The notes under the pieces: generated by a model
Databases searched by the model: none
What the model was told of the DNA's origin: nothing
What the model saw: the letters and a program-made list of their open reading frames with translations, nothing else
DNA from: Siderastrea siderea
Lineage: Eukaryota > Cnidaria > Anthozoa > Scleractinia > Rhizangiidae
NCBI GenBank assembly: GCA_964030785.1
Contig: OZ034975.1
Coordinates: forward strand, 37,151,069-37,215,068
DNA: 64,000 nucleotides
Reading direction: 5' to 3'
Made by a program: the position numbers and the translations under genes
Part shown: piece by piece, positions 10,121-18,483 of the stretch
How positions within the stretch are numbered: position 1 is the stretch's first letter
How the letters are laid out: each line of letters opens with the position of its first letter

Positions 10121-10240
10121 ATAATAAGGTTATATATTTATAATAGCCAGAAACAATTATCTTTTTGGCTACCAAAAGCAAATAAACAGCATATACTGTA
10201 TAGGATATACTATATATTAGATATTTCTCTTTAAAACATT

Positions 10241-11161
10241 TTATATATCCTTCAAGTTCTTCATTGGAATCCAACTGTTAAAATCATCACTATATCCCTT
10301 CCACTTAACTAAAGCTTGTTTCTTCTTATAATCCCTCCGAATGACTTTATCAATTCTGAATACCTCTTGTTTTGCTTTTAATAATTCAGGTTCATAAAAA
10401 CTCCCTTGAATGTCTTCATCTCTGAGATCCTTTAGTTTGTATGTGATTGGATTGGTGGTATGTTGTATTTCATCAACTGTAAAAATTTCCTCAGACCAAT
10501 TTGGTGTATAGCCCTTATCAAACACATTCCGTTTGTACTTACTTATTCTAACCTTATCACCTATTTTAAATTTCGGTTTTTGTTTTAATGTTTCCATATC
10601 ACCGTATAGATTAAAGTAAACAACTCCTTCATTCTTCTTTTTGCTTGCTTCTGTAGGCGTCATCTTTATGCTTGAATGTTTTGTATTATTGTATTCTTTC
10701 ACTAATTTGGGTAGCATGTCTAAATACTGTGTATTACCTTGAACAGTAAACTGCTTCCACATCTTGGTTTTAATTGTTCTGTTCCATCTTTCACAAACTG
10801 ACGATTTTTCCTCATTTTCGGTTGAGTACAAGGTTATTTTATTCTTATCGAGTAGTTCCTTAACATGTTTGTTATAATACTCTTTGCCTTTATCTGTCCA
10901 TAAATATTCAGGTTTTCTACCTTGTTTGAGGATTGTTTTGAATGCTTCAGTCACTGTTTCACCCTTTTTATCTTTTAATGGAACAATCCAACCGTATTTA
11001 GAGAATACATCCAGTACCATAAGAAGATATCTGTAGCCAGCGTTCCATCGACTGAACTTTTGCATCTCAACAATATCAGAGCACGATATTTCATCAATGT
11101 GATTAACTATAACACGCCGTCGAGTAAAATTTCGTTTTATTGGTTTGTGTAATTCGTCTGC
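10241..11161 (-). CDS. int: Polinton integrase (DDE, C-terminal chromodomain), start unclear
   Basis: This retrovirus-type integrase inserts the element and makes the 6-bp target duplication. From the first ATG (11065) there are 274 residues: the second catalytic Asp in LWTDKGKEYYN (residue 58), the Glu in SVCERWNRTIK (residue 92), an SH3-like region, and a chromodomain with FRIDKVIRRDY and VKWKGY...SWIP (about 236-272). The first catalytic Asp (codon 11075-11077, motif SDIVEM) lies upstream of that ATG. The conserved ADELHKPIKRNF block begins at 11161, where the PLA2-like gene stops. The frame stays open back to TAA 11252-11254 with no ATG. So the true start must be non-ATG, reached by frame change from the PLA2 frame, or lost; I mark the conserved part only. 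Confidence 0.9.
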   Translation of the reverse strand, partial: ADELHKPIKRNFTRRRVIVNHIDEISCSDIVEMQKFSRWNAGYRYLLMVLDVFSKYGWIVPLKDKKGETVTEAFKTILKQGRKPEYLWTDKGKEYYNKHVKELLDKNKITLYSTENEEKSSVCERWNRTIKTKMWKQFTVQGNTQYLDMLPKLVKEYNNTKHSSIKMTPTEASKKKNEGVVYFNLYGDMETLKQKPKFKIGDKVRISKYKRNVFDKGYTPNWSEEIFTVDEIQHTTNPITYKLKDLRDEDIQGSFYEPELLKAKQEVFRIDKVIRRDYKKKQALVKWKGYSDDFNSWIPMKNLKDI

Positions 11162-11805
11162 TAGTTTTTCTTGCCAGTTTTCTTCACTCGACGGCCTTTC
11201 CCGTTTTTTGTCTTCCTTTGTTTTACACCGAGACCTAGTTTCTGCTTCGTGTTAATCATATTTCTAGCCAGCCAATGTCCCCATTGTCTTTCATTGTAAG
11301 GCACACTGTCTAGAGCCTTAACCATTTTTCTATCAGCTTTATTCTTGCATTTTTTGTCATCCTTGCAAACCGAATAATCGACGTCGTGTTGCATTGCTAT
11401 TGCATCCGTTTTACCGGTCGGTTTATCATAGATTTCCAATATCTCACCAGTAACTGGATTATATTTTACTTGGTTTTCAAGATCGTTGTAAGGCCCAGTG
11501 TATTTATGACCAGGTAAAGTCCATCCTCCCTTTGGTTTAGGTAGCCTTCCAATGGCTTTATGGATATCTAAACTACCACCATCCAAATCCTTTCTGTTGG
11601 TTTTATACTTTCTATTTGGTCTGATTTTAGTAGATAATTGATCAAGAGCTTGACTTCCAACATTCTGAATCATTGGATTCAACTTATCTAGAGCATAATC
11701 GATAGCCTTTTTCTGCAGTTTTGGGTTTCTCAAGGCTTCTGATCCATAATATCTTCCCATTTCAACTGCCTTTTTTCCAAGCCAAGGAATACCGTGGTTA
11801 ATCAA
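11161..11805 (-). CDS. Phospholipase A2-like virion protein
   Basis: About 214 residues carrying a PLA2-type core: the calcium-loop-like YTGPYND (about 102-108) and the catalytic His-Asp dyad in MQHDVDYS (His140, Asp141), followed by Cys-rich and helical sequence. The arrangement resembles the PLA2 domain of parvovirus VP1 and of Polinton/adintovirus proteins, where it is thought to breach membranes during entry. The C-terminal tail is very basic. There is no ATG: the reported first codon is TTG and the frame is open further upstream, overlapping the zinc-ribbon ORF at 11835-12020 in another frame. It ends exactly where the integrase homology begins in yet another frame. I infer that zinc ribbon, PLA2 and integrase were once linked and are now separated by frame changes. 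Confidence 0.8.
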   Translation of the reverse strand: MINHGIPWLGKKAVEMGRYYGSEALRNPKLQKKAIDYALDKLNPMIQNVGSQALDQLSTKIRPNRKYKTNRKDLDGGSLDIHKAIGRLPKPKGGWTLPGHKYTGPYNDLENQVKYNPVTGEILEIYDKPTGKTDAIAMQHDVDYSVCKDDKKCKNKADRKMVKALDSVPYNERQWGHWLARNMINTKQKLGLGVKQRKTKNGKGRRVKKTGKKN

Positions 11806-11834
11806 TAAATCAGCACCAGTCGATGCTACTGTAT

Positions 11835-12020
11835 CTAGTACGCCCGCCCCTTTCGACGGGCCAACCCGTTTCCCGTCTGTTTAACGAATTTCGTCTTTGT
11901 AATACCACATTCAGCACAAGTACATTTCATCATGGTTCGCCCGTTTTTGGCTTTTACATATCTTTCACTTCCAGGTACACATAGAGTGACCTTTTTCTGT
12001 CTGACGCAATATGATTTCAT
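11835..12020 (-). CDS. DUF5679-like zinc-ribbon ORF (short copy)
   Basis: A 61-residue ORF starting MKSYCVRQKKVTLCVPGSER, followed by KNGR and a C-x-C-x2-C cluster. The pattern (N-terminal YCV, central KNGR, C-terminal Cys cluster, KTKFVK) resembles the DUF5679-type zinc ribbon seen in viral and Polinton proteins; the family name is from memory. It is nearly identical over about 47 residues to the start of the neighbouring ORF 12042-12443, so the two are duplicates of one module. After KFVK the frame runs into unrelated basic residues and stops, while the PLA2 frame is already open there. It is probably the N-terminal module of the PLA2 protein, cut off by a frame error near 11840-11880. Confidence 0.65.
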   Translation of the reverse strand: MKSYCVRQKKVTLCVPGSERYVKAKNGRTMMKCTCAECGITKTKFVKQTGNGLARRKGRAY

Positions 12021-12041
12021 ATATAATATGATTAGATTAGA

Positions 12042-12443
12042 TTAAGGTTCAATATATACGTTCTCATATTTACCAGTTTTTGGATTTTTCACCAAACGCA
12101 TGACAGTACCCTTCTTTGGTTTAGTCCAGAATTTCTTGCTTGTTATACCTGTTGGTCCTGTGAAAGCACCTTTTAAGATATCACCAGACCAATATCGGTC
12201 AAATACATGGTTGGTTGATGGAATTACTTTGCGAGTTATTTGTTCGGCTATTTTGGCTGCCTCGAAAGCTTTACCTAATGGATTTTCACCTCCTTTCTGA
12301 CTTTTGACGAATTTCGTTTTAATGATCCTGCATTCGACACAAACGCATTTAAGCATAAGCCTCCCATTTTTAGCCTTTTCATATCGTTCACTCCCAGGTA
12401 CACATTCTGTCTGTTTCTTCTGTTTCACGCAATAAGATTTCAT
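12042..12443 (-). CDS. DUF5679-like zinc-ribbon protein with unknown C-terminal domain
   Basis: A 133-residue protein. Residues 1-47 form the MKSYCVKQKK zinc-ribbon module with Cys at about 5, 14, 33, 35 and 38. The rest is a separate domain with a helical AFEAAKIAEQITRK stretch and a Gly/Lys-rich tail ending KTGKYENVYIEP. I do not recognise the C-terminal part. The zinc ribbon is duplicated in the next gene. Position between protease and PLA2 genes, in the morphogenesis block, suggests a minor virion protein; this is inference. The ATG abuts ATCATATTATAT, nearly the same leader as the 12020 copy, so the duplication included the start region. Confidence 0.65.
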   Translation of the reverse strand: MKSYCVKQKKQTECVPGSERYEKAKNGRLMLKCVCVECRIIKTKFVKSQKGGENPLGKAFEAAKIAEQITRKVIPSTNHVFDRYWSGDILKGAFTGPTGITSKKFWTKPKKGTVMRLVKNPKTGKYENVYIEP

Positions 12444-12455
12444 ATATAATATGAT

Positions 12456-12887
12456 TTAGATATTTTTGAAATACCATTCTAGAAACCTCTCATTCTTCAT
12501 TGTATCATATATATCAAATACCTGAAGCATATCAAAATATGATTTACCCTTATTCATTTCATTTAGAAAGTACAAACAAAAGTATCCACATGTTGTAGTC
12601 TTTATATTCTGGATCTGATTATTTTGGTGGAGTAATGTTAAATTCTTTTTTCTCGCATGATTGACCATTTCTTGGAAGGGAGGCAAACCAAAGCTATCAA
12701 AGTAATTAATGACGTTATCCTTTACATATGTAGCAACCCAATGGCTCCCTGACATATAACTCGGTTCAAGATTGTAAATGAATAATGCTTGTTGATGATT
12801 ATGTGGGACAGTTTCATCTCGAGACAGAACATCTTTGATTGGGATATTCAGATATTTACACCATTTTATTAAATCATAATTTGACAA
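12456..12887 (-). CDS. Adenain-type maturation cysteine protease
   Basis: A cysteine protease of the adenovirus (C5/Ulp1-like) type that would cleave capsid precursor proteins. In the 143-residue frame the catalytic set is visible: His49 in SGSHWVATY, Asp64 in YFDSFG, Gln in IQN (about 93), and Cys100 in TTTCGYFCLYFLN. The N-terminal segment SNYDLIKWCKYLNIP matches the usual start of the Polinton protease domain. The first codon used here is TTG; no ATG is near, and the frame is open upstream into the end of the 12964-13770 gene. The protease was therefore probably linked to that protein, and the A-rich runs at about 12990-13020 are a likely site of frame loss. Confidence 0.88.
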   Translation of the reverse strand: MSNYDLIKWCKYLNIPIKDVLSRDETVPHNHQQALFIYNLEPSYMSGSHWVATYVKDNVINYFDSFGLPPFQEMVNHARKKNLTLLHQNNQIQNIKTTTCGYFCLYFLNEMNKGKSYFDMLQVFDIYDTMKNERFLEWYFKNI

Positions 12888-12963
12888 AGGAATATTTTGA
12901 TGAAATTTTGGTTTTACAATAGAATGTTTAGAAGAGGGACGTTTTTGAATGGTGAGTTTTTGC

Positions 12964-13770
12964 CTAATAGTAGACCTTTGCCCTTTTTCTGAGCTTTTTT
13001 TTGGAGCTTTTTTTTAAAATTCCCATACCTAATGTTTGATCAGGCCAATTTCCATAAAAAGGGGGAGTTCTATACATTGGGACTAACAAACCACCATCCT
13101 GATTATCATTGGTTGGTTTTGGTATAGATCTGGGTGGTCTTTGTTTAGGCTGTCCCATCTGAGGGGCACCTTTACCAGTCATCTTCTTTATTGCCTCAAT
13201 AGCTAAAGGGACTCCAATTGATGCGAGAAGAGTACCTAAGAACCCACCTGTTTGTACTCTTGTTGGTTTTATATGAACACCAGAACCGGTTTGTTGAGCA
13301 TTTAATATATCCTTCTTTTGTTTGGTTGTTAAAAGATGTTTATATGTTATCAACTGATCGATTTTATTTTGTGGTACGAGGAACCCACCGGTTTGAACAC
13401 CTTTTCCGGATATCTTCTTAACAATCTGAGAGGCTCCTTCACTAGCTGCTCCAGCTAAAGCTGACAAACCAATTGTCTTAGCAATAGTTGGACCAAAAGT
13501 TCTTCCAAGTGTTAGAACTGTAGACAGAAGAGATCCACCAACTTGCTTTCGAATGTTTGTTTTAGAAAGTTTAATGTCCATTCCCTTTTTCAATTTTCTA
13601 TTTTTATCCAATCGCTTAACTATATTCTGAGGTACATACAGAGTGTCATTCCCAGATAGAGAGTCCTTCGTAAGCCTTAGAACTATTGTTTCTCTTTTAT
13701 GATACGCCTTACTAAGATTCTTTTTCTCGTTTGGTGATAAACTAACTTTGATTTCGTATAGTTGTGTCAT
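12964..13770 (-). CDS. Polinton minor virion protein (core/pX-like)
   Basis: A 268-residue basic protein. The N-terminal 75 residues look folded (YEIKVSLSPNEKKNL, then IVLRLTKDSLSG and TLYVPQNIVKRL). They are followed by Gly/Ala-rich hydrophobic segments (VGGSLLSTVLTLGRTFGPTI, about 77-96, and GGFLGTLLASIG) separated by repeated VQTGGF motifs, and a very basic tail. Similar proteins lie beside the capsid genes of cnidarian Polintons and resemble small membrane-active or core proteins of adenovirus-like particles; function is inferred from context and composition. The protease frame follows directly and the two may have been one polyprotein. The ATG is preceded by ACATATATAAT. Confidence 0.7.
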   Translation of the reverse strand: MTQLYEIKVSLSPNEKKNLSKAYHKRETIVLRLTKDSLSGNDTLYVPQNIVKRLDKNRKLKKGMDIKLSKTNIRKQVGGSLLSTVLTLGRTFGPTIAKTIGLSALAGAASEGASQIVKKISGKGVQTGGFLVPQNKIDQLITYKHLLTTKQKKDILNAQQTGSGVHIKPTRVQTGGFLGTLLASIGVPLAIEAIKKMTGKGAPQMGQPKQRPPRSIPKPTNDNQDGGLLVPMYRTPPFYGNWPDQTLGMGILKKSSKKKLRKRAKVYY

Positions 13771-13847
13771 ATTATATATGTTAGATAAATTCTGTTTTAA
13801 AAAACATATTCATTTAAATTTTCATCGATGTTAAAAAACTTATTCAT

Positions 13848-15137
13848 TTAAACTATCATCAATTCGTTTCCAACTGTCTTAACAACAACCTCACTCTCGT
13901 AAAATACGATGCTATGAGCTCGGACGTTTGCTGTCGGGGCTACATTGAGACGATAATGGAGAATCAACTGTTTAGGATCTCTTGTCACTACCTCTTTTTG
14001 ATATGTCAAATCGAAATATATTAATCCGTACAAACTACTAAAATTAGATACATTAAGTTGTGTCCCAGAATTGTAATCGTTTTTACGAAATGCATAACTC
14101 ATGAGATCATTGAATATCCTGATTTTAGAATCTGCATCGTATTCTAGTTCGGGATAGAACGTGTTGTTTCCATATTCTAAACGACAACTCGAGAGAGAGC
14201 TATTAGCGTCAGCAGCATTCAACTTGAAAGTGTCAAACAAATACGGACTTCTCTCGGATTCATCATTATTTGGTCCGTCTGTCCGCTGGAGATATATAAA
14301 AACGTGTTTAACGTTGTCGATAGCTGGACTGATTTGAAACATATTCTGAATAGCTCTGGTATTTGCTGACTGATTGTAGAGATCTCGCATATATGTCCAG
14401 GTTGTTGGCTTAAGAAACTCTGAAACGAAATTACTATACATGCTGTCTTTTGGGATTAATCTAGGGAGCCAAAGATACAATCTCTTTACTACAACACGAC
14501 CAGCGTCTGTGCCGTTTGCCATGTGAATCATTTCACTGTCTTCGTTAAGTGTAAGTTCAAATGTGAGCTGCATTGGGGGCAACATTTTTTTTTCTAATTC
14601 TTGGAAAAAACTGTATCGGTTCAACGGTATCATCTCGTTAATCGATTTAGCTCCTCCGCCGCCGTTATTCTGATGAGCCTGGGTTAAAATACGACGGGCC
14701 TCGAAAGCTGTATTAGTATCTGCTGTTGTTCCATCAGTATCAAGATACCAGAACGAATTCTTTCCAACGGATCTACTAAAATCATCACTATATTCGAGTA
14801 AATTTTTAACATTCGTAATTCTATGTAAATTATCACTCTCGTATACTATTTTACCCGAGCTTTTAATAACCATATGTTTGATCAAACTAGAAGATCCGTT
14901 TATCATGGTGATGCGATCCGCTTGAGCATATCCAGTACCATCTGCCTTTTTTTGAAGCTCTTTTGTCACTTCGAAAAACCCATTGAAAAAATCGAACATA
15001 GTCGACCTATCGTTGATTGTGAATCTGTAACCCGTCTTTTTCTGTGATTGATTGTTAGCAGGTTGCTCAATGACATTGTCCAAATGGAAACGAACGTATT
15101 CATATCTTTGTAAATTATCACTTGTTCTGAAACTCAT
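13848..15137 (-). CDS. MCP: Polinton major capsid protein (jelly-roll type)
   Basis: Major capsid protein of the Polinton/adintovirus type, about 429 residues from my chosen start. I prefer ATG 15137 (MSFRTSDNLQRYEYVRF), which directly follows the element's AT-rich leader (CAATATATA), over the upstream ATG at 15182. Beta-rich sequence runs throughout, including SMFDFFNGFFEVTKEL, LIKHMVIKSSGKIVYES, PLNRYSFFQELEKKMLPPMQ and a C-terminal RAHSIVFYESEVVVKTVG. These features fit the double jelly-roll capsid fold, but no structure prediction was run. It lies between the minor virion protein and penton-side genes, as usual for the morphogenesis block. No stop or frameshift is visible. Confidence 0.9.
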   Translation of the reverse strand: MSFRTSDNLQRYEYVRFHLDNVIEQPANNQSQKKTGYRFTINDRSTMFDFFNGFFEVTKELQKKADGTGYAQADRITMINGSSSLIKHMVIKSSGKIVYESDNLHRITNVKNLLEYSDDFSRSVGKNSFWYLDTDGTTADTNTAFEARRILTQAHQNNGGGGAKSINEMIPLNRYSFFQELEKKMLPPMQLTFELTLNEDSEMIHMANGTDAGRVVVKRLYLWLPRLIPKDSMYSNFVSEFLKPTTWTYMRDLYNQSANTRAIQNMFQISPAIDNVKHVFIYLQRTDGPNNDESERSPYLFDTFKLNAADANSSLSSCRLEYGNNTFYPELEYDADSKIRIFNDLMSYAFRKNDYNSGTQLNVSNFSSLYGLIYFDLTYQKEVVTRDPKQLILHYRLNVAPTANVRAHSIVFYESEVVVKTVGNELMIV

Positions 15138-15236
15138 TATATATTGATAGCTTAGATAAAATTCACTTTTTATATAAACCATTTCCCACTTGCTAGTCTA
15201 TTTATAATTGGATAAAATTCACTTTTTAATAACATT

Positions 15237-15605
15237 TTATCGTCTTAATCCAGTACCAGATATAAGTCTATTCAGAATTGTGTTGTAATCTTCTTGTTTT
15301 GGTTTAGTAGGTTTGGTTGGTTTCATGGTTTTATTCATTGATTGTTTAGTCGAACCATGTAATTTTCTCATAATAAGCTCTCCGCTTTTTTCAGCTGCTT
15401 TTTTTCCCAGTTTGTCTCCAGCATGTGAAATACCAGATTCAAGCGCTTTTTTGGCAAAAGGTTTTAAAACCATTTCTGGAACTTTACTTAACACCCTTCC
15501 AACCGGTTTGAATATGTTATCAACAATAATCCCAGATCCTTTATGCTTATACACAAAACGACCTAGTTTCGGGTGATAAATTCGCTTGTATTCATACGAC
15601 GACAT
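15237..15605 (-). CDS. Small basic virion-type protein
   Basis: A 122-residue basic protein beginning MSSYEYKRIYHPKLGRFVYK. The middle is helical and Lys/Ala-rich (about residues 55-85), followed by a Lys/Thr/Pro linker (MKPTKPTKPK) and a short C-terminal motif LISGTGLRR. I do not recognise a named domain. It lies between the two capsid genes on the same strand, and its composition suggests an internal or DNA-binding virion protein. The leader before the ATG is TAGTTATAT. Confidence is good that it is a real gene, low on function. Confidence 0.6.
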   Translation of the reverse strand: MSSYEYKRIYHPKLGRFVYKHKGSGIIVDNIFKPVGRVLSKVPEMVLKPFAKKALESGISHAGDKLGKKAAEKSGELIMRKLHGSTKQSMNKTMKPTKPTKPKQEDYNTILNRLISGTGLRR

Positions 15606-15623
15606 ATATAACTATTAGTTAGA

Positions 15624-16370
15624 TTAATCTCTCTTCTCTCTTAAAATCAAACTGAATGAAGTGTCACTATGATTAAGATCGATGATTCTCCTCTTACCAT
15701 CTGTGATATAAATTCTTATTTTATTGATCGTATTTTTATTACACGGGTTGTACTGAACTCGTCGAGGCTCTTGTGTGAATGAAAAACTTGGTGTCAAAGT
15801 ACTAGTACTGAAACTATATATAATATCTGACTCTTCACCATCGACAAGACTATCACTTATCAGATCACAATGAACATTCAATATTTCTCTGTCTTGTGAG
15901 AGATTAGGAATGTAATCTCCAACATTTACACTACTTGTTAGAATCTTTTTATTGAATCCAATAAGATCATTAAAATTACTTTGAGTAAGATCTAATCTGT
16001 AATTTGAGGCAAGTGTTATTATTGTCCTGAATACAGTATCGTTAAACTCCAGAGTGATTGGATATTGAGGGTTTGATGAGGTCCCTGTTTTTGTTTTTTC
16101 TTTGATTAAATTGTCAAAATCAATGTAATTCCATACTCCAGGGCTGAATATAATTTCCGTCCAATTAGCACCACTTATTTTCTGATTATTGAGTTCTTTC
16201 GTAATGTTAAACCAAGTAAAGGACATCGAAATGATTCGGTCGAGGCCGATTTCATATTGTCTGTTTGAATCTAGTATTATCGGATTACTGTATTTGATTG
16301 TGAAATCCTATGGTTTATTACCACTTATGCCCTTAACGGTATGACTGGATAATACGAGTTGTCTATTCAT
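15624..16370 (-). pseudogene. Penton-like minor capsid protein gene with in-frame TAG
   Basis: The long open part (16226 to 15624, 200 residues, starting MSFTWFNITKEL) encodes a beta-rich protein fitting the Polinton minor capsid (penton, single jelly-roll) protein. The same frame is open upstream to an ATG at 16370, itself preceded by the element-typical TAATCATATA leader. The upstream part has matching character, including a central YEIGLDRI motif. One stop, TAG at 16308-16310 (codon 21), breaks it. I infer a nonsense mutation in a gene of about 248 residues. Alternatives are internal initiation at 16226 giving a shorter product, or stop readthrough. Confidence 0.75.
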
Positions 16371-16382
16371 TATATGATTAGT

Positions 16383-17379
16383 TTACATAAAATAGTTTTT
16401 GTATATTTTGTTGTATTGCGACTTATTGAGTATTGAATTTCTCAACAAGATGTCGAGAAGAGCGACACCTGTGTTTCTTAGCTCTATGCTATTATTACCA
16501 GCAACCTTTGATCCGATAATCAGTTCAAGTTTTTTCATCATTTCTGTTGGATTATTGAAAAACATTACCTGTCCACCTTTTTTTGTTTTTTTCTTCAAAC
16601 CAGATCCTTTAATATTTTTTAACCTTTGATCATTGTACTTTATATAATCAGTAAGAACCTTTCTTGCATCTTGAATAATTTTTCTTCTAAATTGAGCTTC
16701 AGTTTGAGTTATTATACCTTCAGTTATTTAATTTTTTAGTGATATCAGTCGATTTACCACTTAGTTGTTTCCTTTTTTCTTTAGCTTTCTTCACGGTATT
16801 GGTAAGATAATATTTCCTCTTTGTGTCATTCATATCTTCTTGTTGAAGTCGTAATTCAATATCATCATAATTAGGAATTTGAAGTTCATCCAAAACTTGG
16901 TTAATTAAATCTTCCTCCAGAATGTTATAATCTGGTCCTTCTTCTTCTTCTTCGTATCCAGGTGGAAGATCTTCAGGTTCATACATAAATTCGGGATCTA
17001 TATACATTTGTTTTTCACCTGATGCTAAATCCTTAAGGACATCTTCATAACTTGGAGGTTTTGGAACCAATTGTTTGTCATTTTGTGGTAGAACTTGATC
17101 ACCAAATAGATCTTCCAATCCATAATCAGGCACTTCATCATCAATAGCTATTCCATAATCTGGAATAGGTCACTTTTTCTTTGGTAATCTTCTCAATGGC
17201 ATTTTTGGAGATGTGAGTTCCTTTAACTCAGATGTTATAGGTTTGAAAAGTTTCTCTGCCTCGACTTCACCCATTTGATCAGATATCGTTTTTTGTTTTA
17301 TTCTCTCTCTTACTGTGTTAATCTTTTTACCAAGCTCGGATCGTTTCTCAGCCATTTCTTTCCATTTGAGTAAACTCAT
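16383..17379 (-). pseudogene. Polinton structural-type gene broken by TGA and frameshift
   Basis: Three open pieces look like one gene of about 330 codons. Piece 1 (17379-17170, 69 residues, MSLLKWKEMAEKRSELGKKI) ends at TGA 17170-17172. The same frame continues open with the acidic, Pro/Tyr-rich piece 2 (PDYG repeats, YEPEDLPPGYEEEEEG, DYDxxE-type motifs) to TGA at about 16724. Piece 3 continues in a shifted frame from about 16720 to 16383 with ARKVLTDYIKYNDQRLKNI and a helical C-terminus. Neither piece 2 nor piece 3 has its own ATG at its start. Character is coiled helical ends with an acidic middle. I know similar long proteins from cnidarian Polintons but no function. Lesions: one nonsense codon and one frame shift. 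Confidence 0.65.
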
Positions 17380-17508
17380 TATATCATTTGTTTACATAAA
17401 ATTTCGTATTTTGTTTGGAAAAAATTAGGGTTATCATATATAAAAACGCTCGCATGGCGACACGCTATGCGACACGCTATGCGATAAAATTGTATAACAT
17501 AGTATCAT
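17380..17508. promoter_or_regulatory. Divergent promoter region with 12-bp tandem repeat
   Basis: This is the only head-to-head gene boundary in the middle of the element (minus-strand block left, ATPase right). It holds ATATATAAAA (about 17437-17445), a good TATA box for the ATPase gene, and a perfect tandem duplication of GCGACACGCTAT at 17457-17480 plus a partial third copy (GCGATAAA). Both ATGs are preceded by the element's AT-rich leader (AATGATATA and AGTATCAT). A transcription-control role is inferred from position. Confidence 0.5.
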
Positions 17509-18150
17509 ATGAAGATTCAAAATTACGACATTCAAGATGATGAAAACAGCGATTTTGTTCAATTAAAGAGTTTCATGCCAAACCGATGTTTCAGGATGCT
17601 TATTTGTGCTCCCTCTGGTGGTGGCAAGACTAACCTTTTGCTTGATATGATATTTAGGCTTCTCTATTTTGATAAGATATACCTTTATGCTCGAAATCTC
17701 TCCCAAAGCAAATATAAGCATCTGTTGAAATCTCTTGAACCAATATCAAAAGAGGTCGGTTATGACGTGATAGAAGCAAGTAACGATGAAATCATCCCTC
17801 TGACAGATTTGTCTGATGAAAACCAAAAATTAATCATATTTGATGACTATTTGAATACAGGTAAGAAAAATGACGAACGGATACGAGACTACTTCACCAA
17901 TTCAAGAAATAAAAATTGTTGTTGTATATATTTGAGTCAAAGCTATTACGGAACCGATAAAACAATAAGACTGAATAGTTCACATTTTTGTGTTTTTGAT
18001 TTTCCTTCTATAAACGAGCAATCGATGATTTGCCGAGAACTGAACATAAATAAATCAGATTATCAGAAAGCTACTAAGGATCCATATAGTTTTTTGTATG
18101 TTGATAAGGTCAAAAAAAAGGTAGCCCGAAATTTCGACGAAAAAATCTAA
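17509..18150 (+). CDS. FtsK/HerA-type genome-packaging ATPase
   Basis: A 213-residue packaging ATPase of the A32/FtsK-HerA family that would pump element DNA into the capsid. Walker A is APSGGGKTNLL (residues 34-44) and Walker B is KLIIFDDYLN (107-116). A sensor-like QSYYGTDKTIR stretch follows, and the C-terminus ends KKKVARNFDEKI. Length and motif spacing fit the Polinton family and the frame is intact. ATG 17509 follows the AT-rich leader. The stop is 7 bp before the poly-T of the inserted LINE, which separates it from the fibre genes. Confidence 0.93.
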   Translation: MKIQNYDIQDDENSDFVQLKSFMPNRCFRMLICAPSGGGKTNLLLDMIFRLLYFDKIYLYARNLSQSKYKHLLKSLEPISKEVGYDVIEASNDEIIPLTDLSDENQKLIIFDDYLNTGKKNDERIRDYFTNSRNKNCCCIYLSQSYYGTDKTIRLNSSHFCVFDFPSINEQSMICRELNINKSDYQKATKDPYSFLYVDKVKKKVARNFDEKI

Positions 18151-18483
18151 ACTAATATTTTTTTTTTTTTGACGGTTTTATTTTCAATGCTTTTACAAAT
18201 ATTGTGTAATCCCTATCCTACTATTACATTTTCAATATTACATCAATACCAGTTCTAATACAGTTTACAGTCTTATATGTGTTACAGGTATATCATAATT
18301 AATAATTGTTAAAAGTAAATTACAGATTCTGATTGCAAACAACAATTTTTTTTTTTTTTTTGCAAACAACTAAAAAATTACCAAAAGCGAAAACCGTCAC
18401 ACGAAAACACACACAAACACAATAGGCACAAATATGCATTTATCTTTCTATATAAAGAGAACAAGGCTAAACAATACCAATAT

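Noticed and set aside
10053..10274. 73-codon hydrophobic frame between integrase and DUF5754-like gene
   Set aside because: It overlaps both neighbours on the same strand, starts in AT-rich spacer and has no family-like features.
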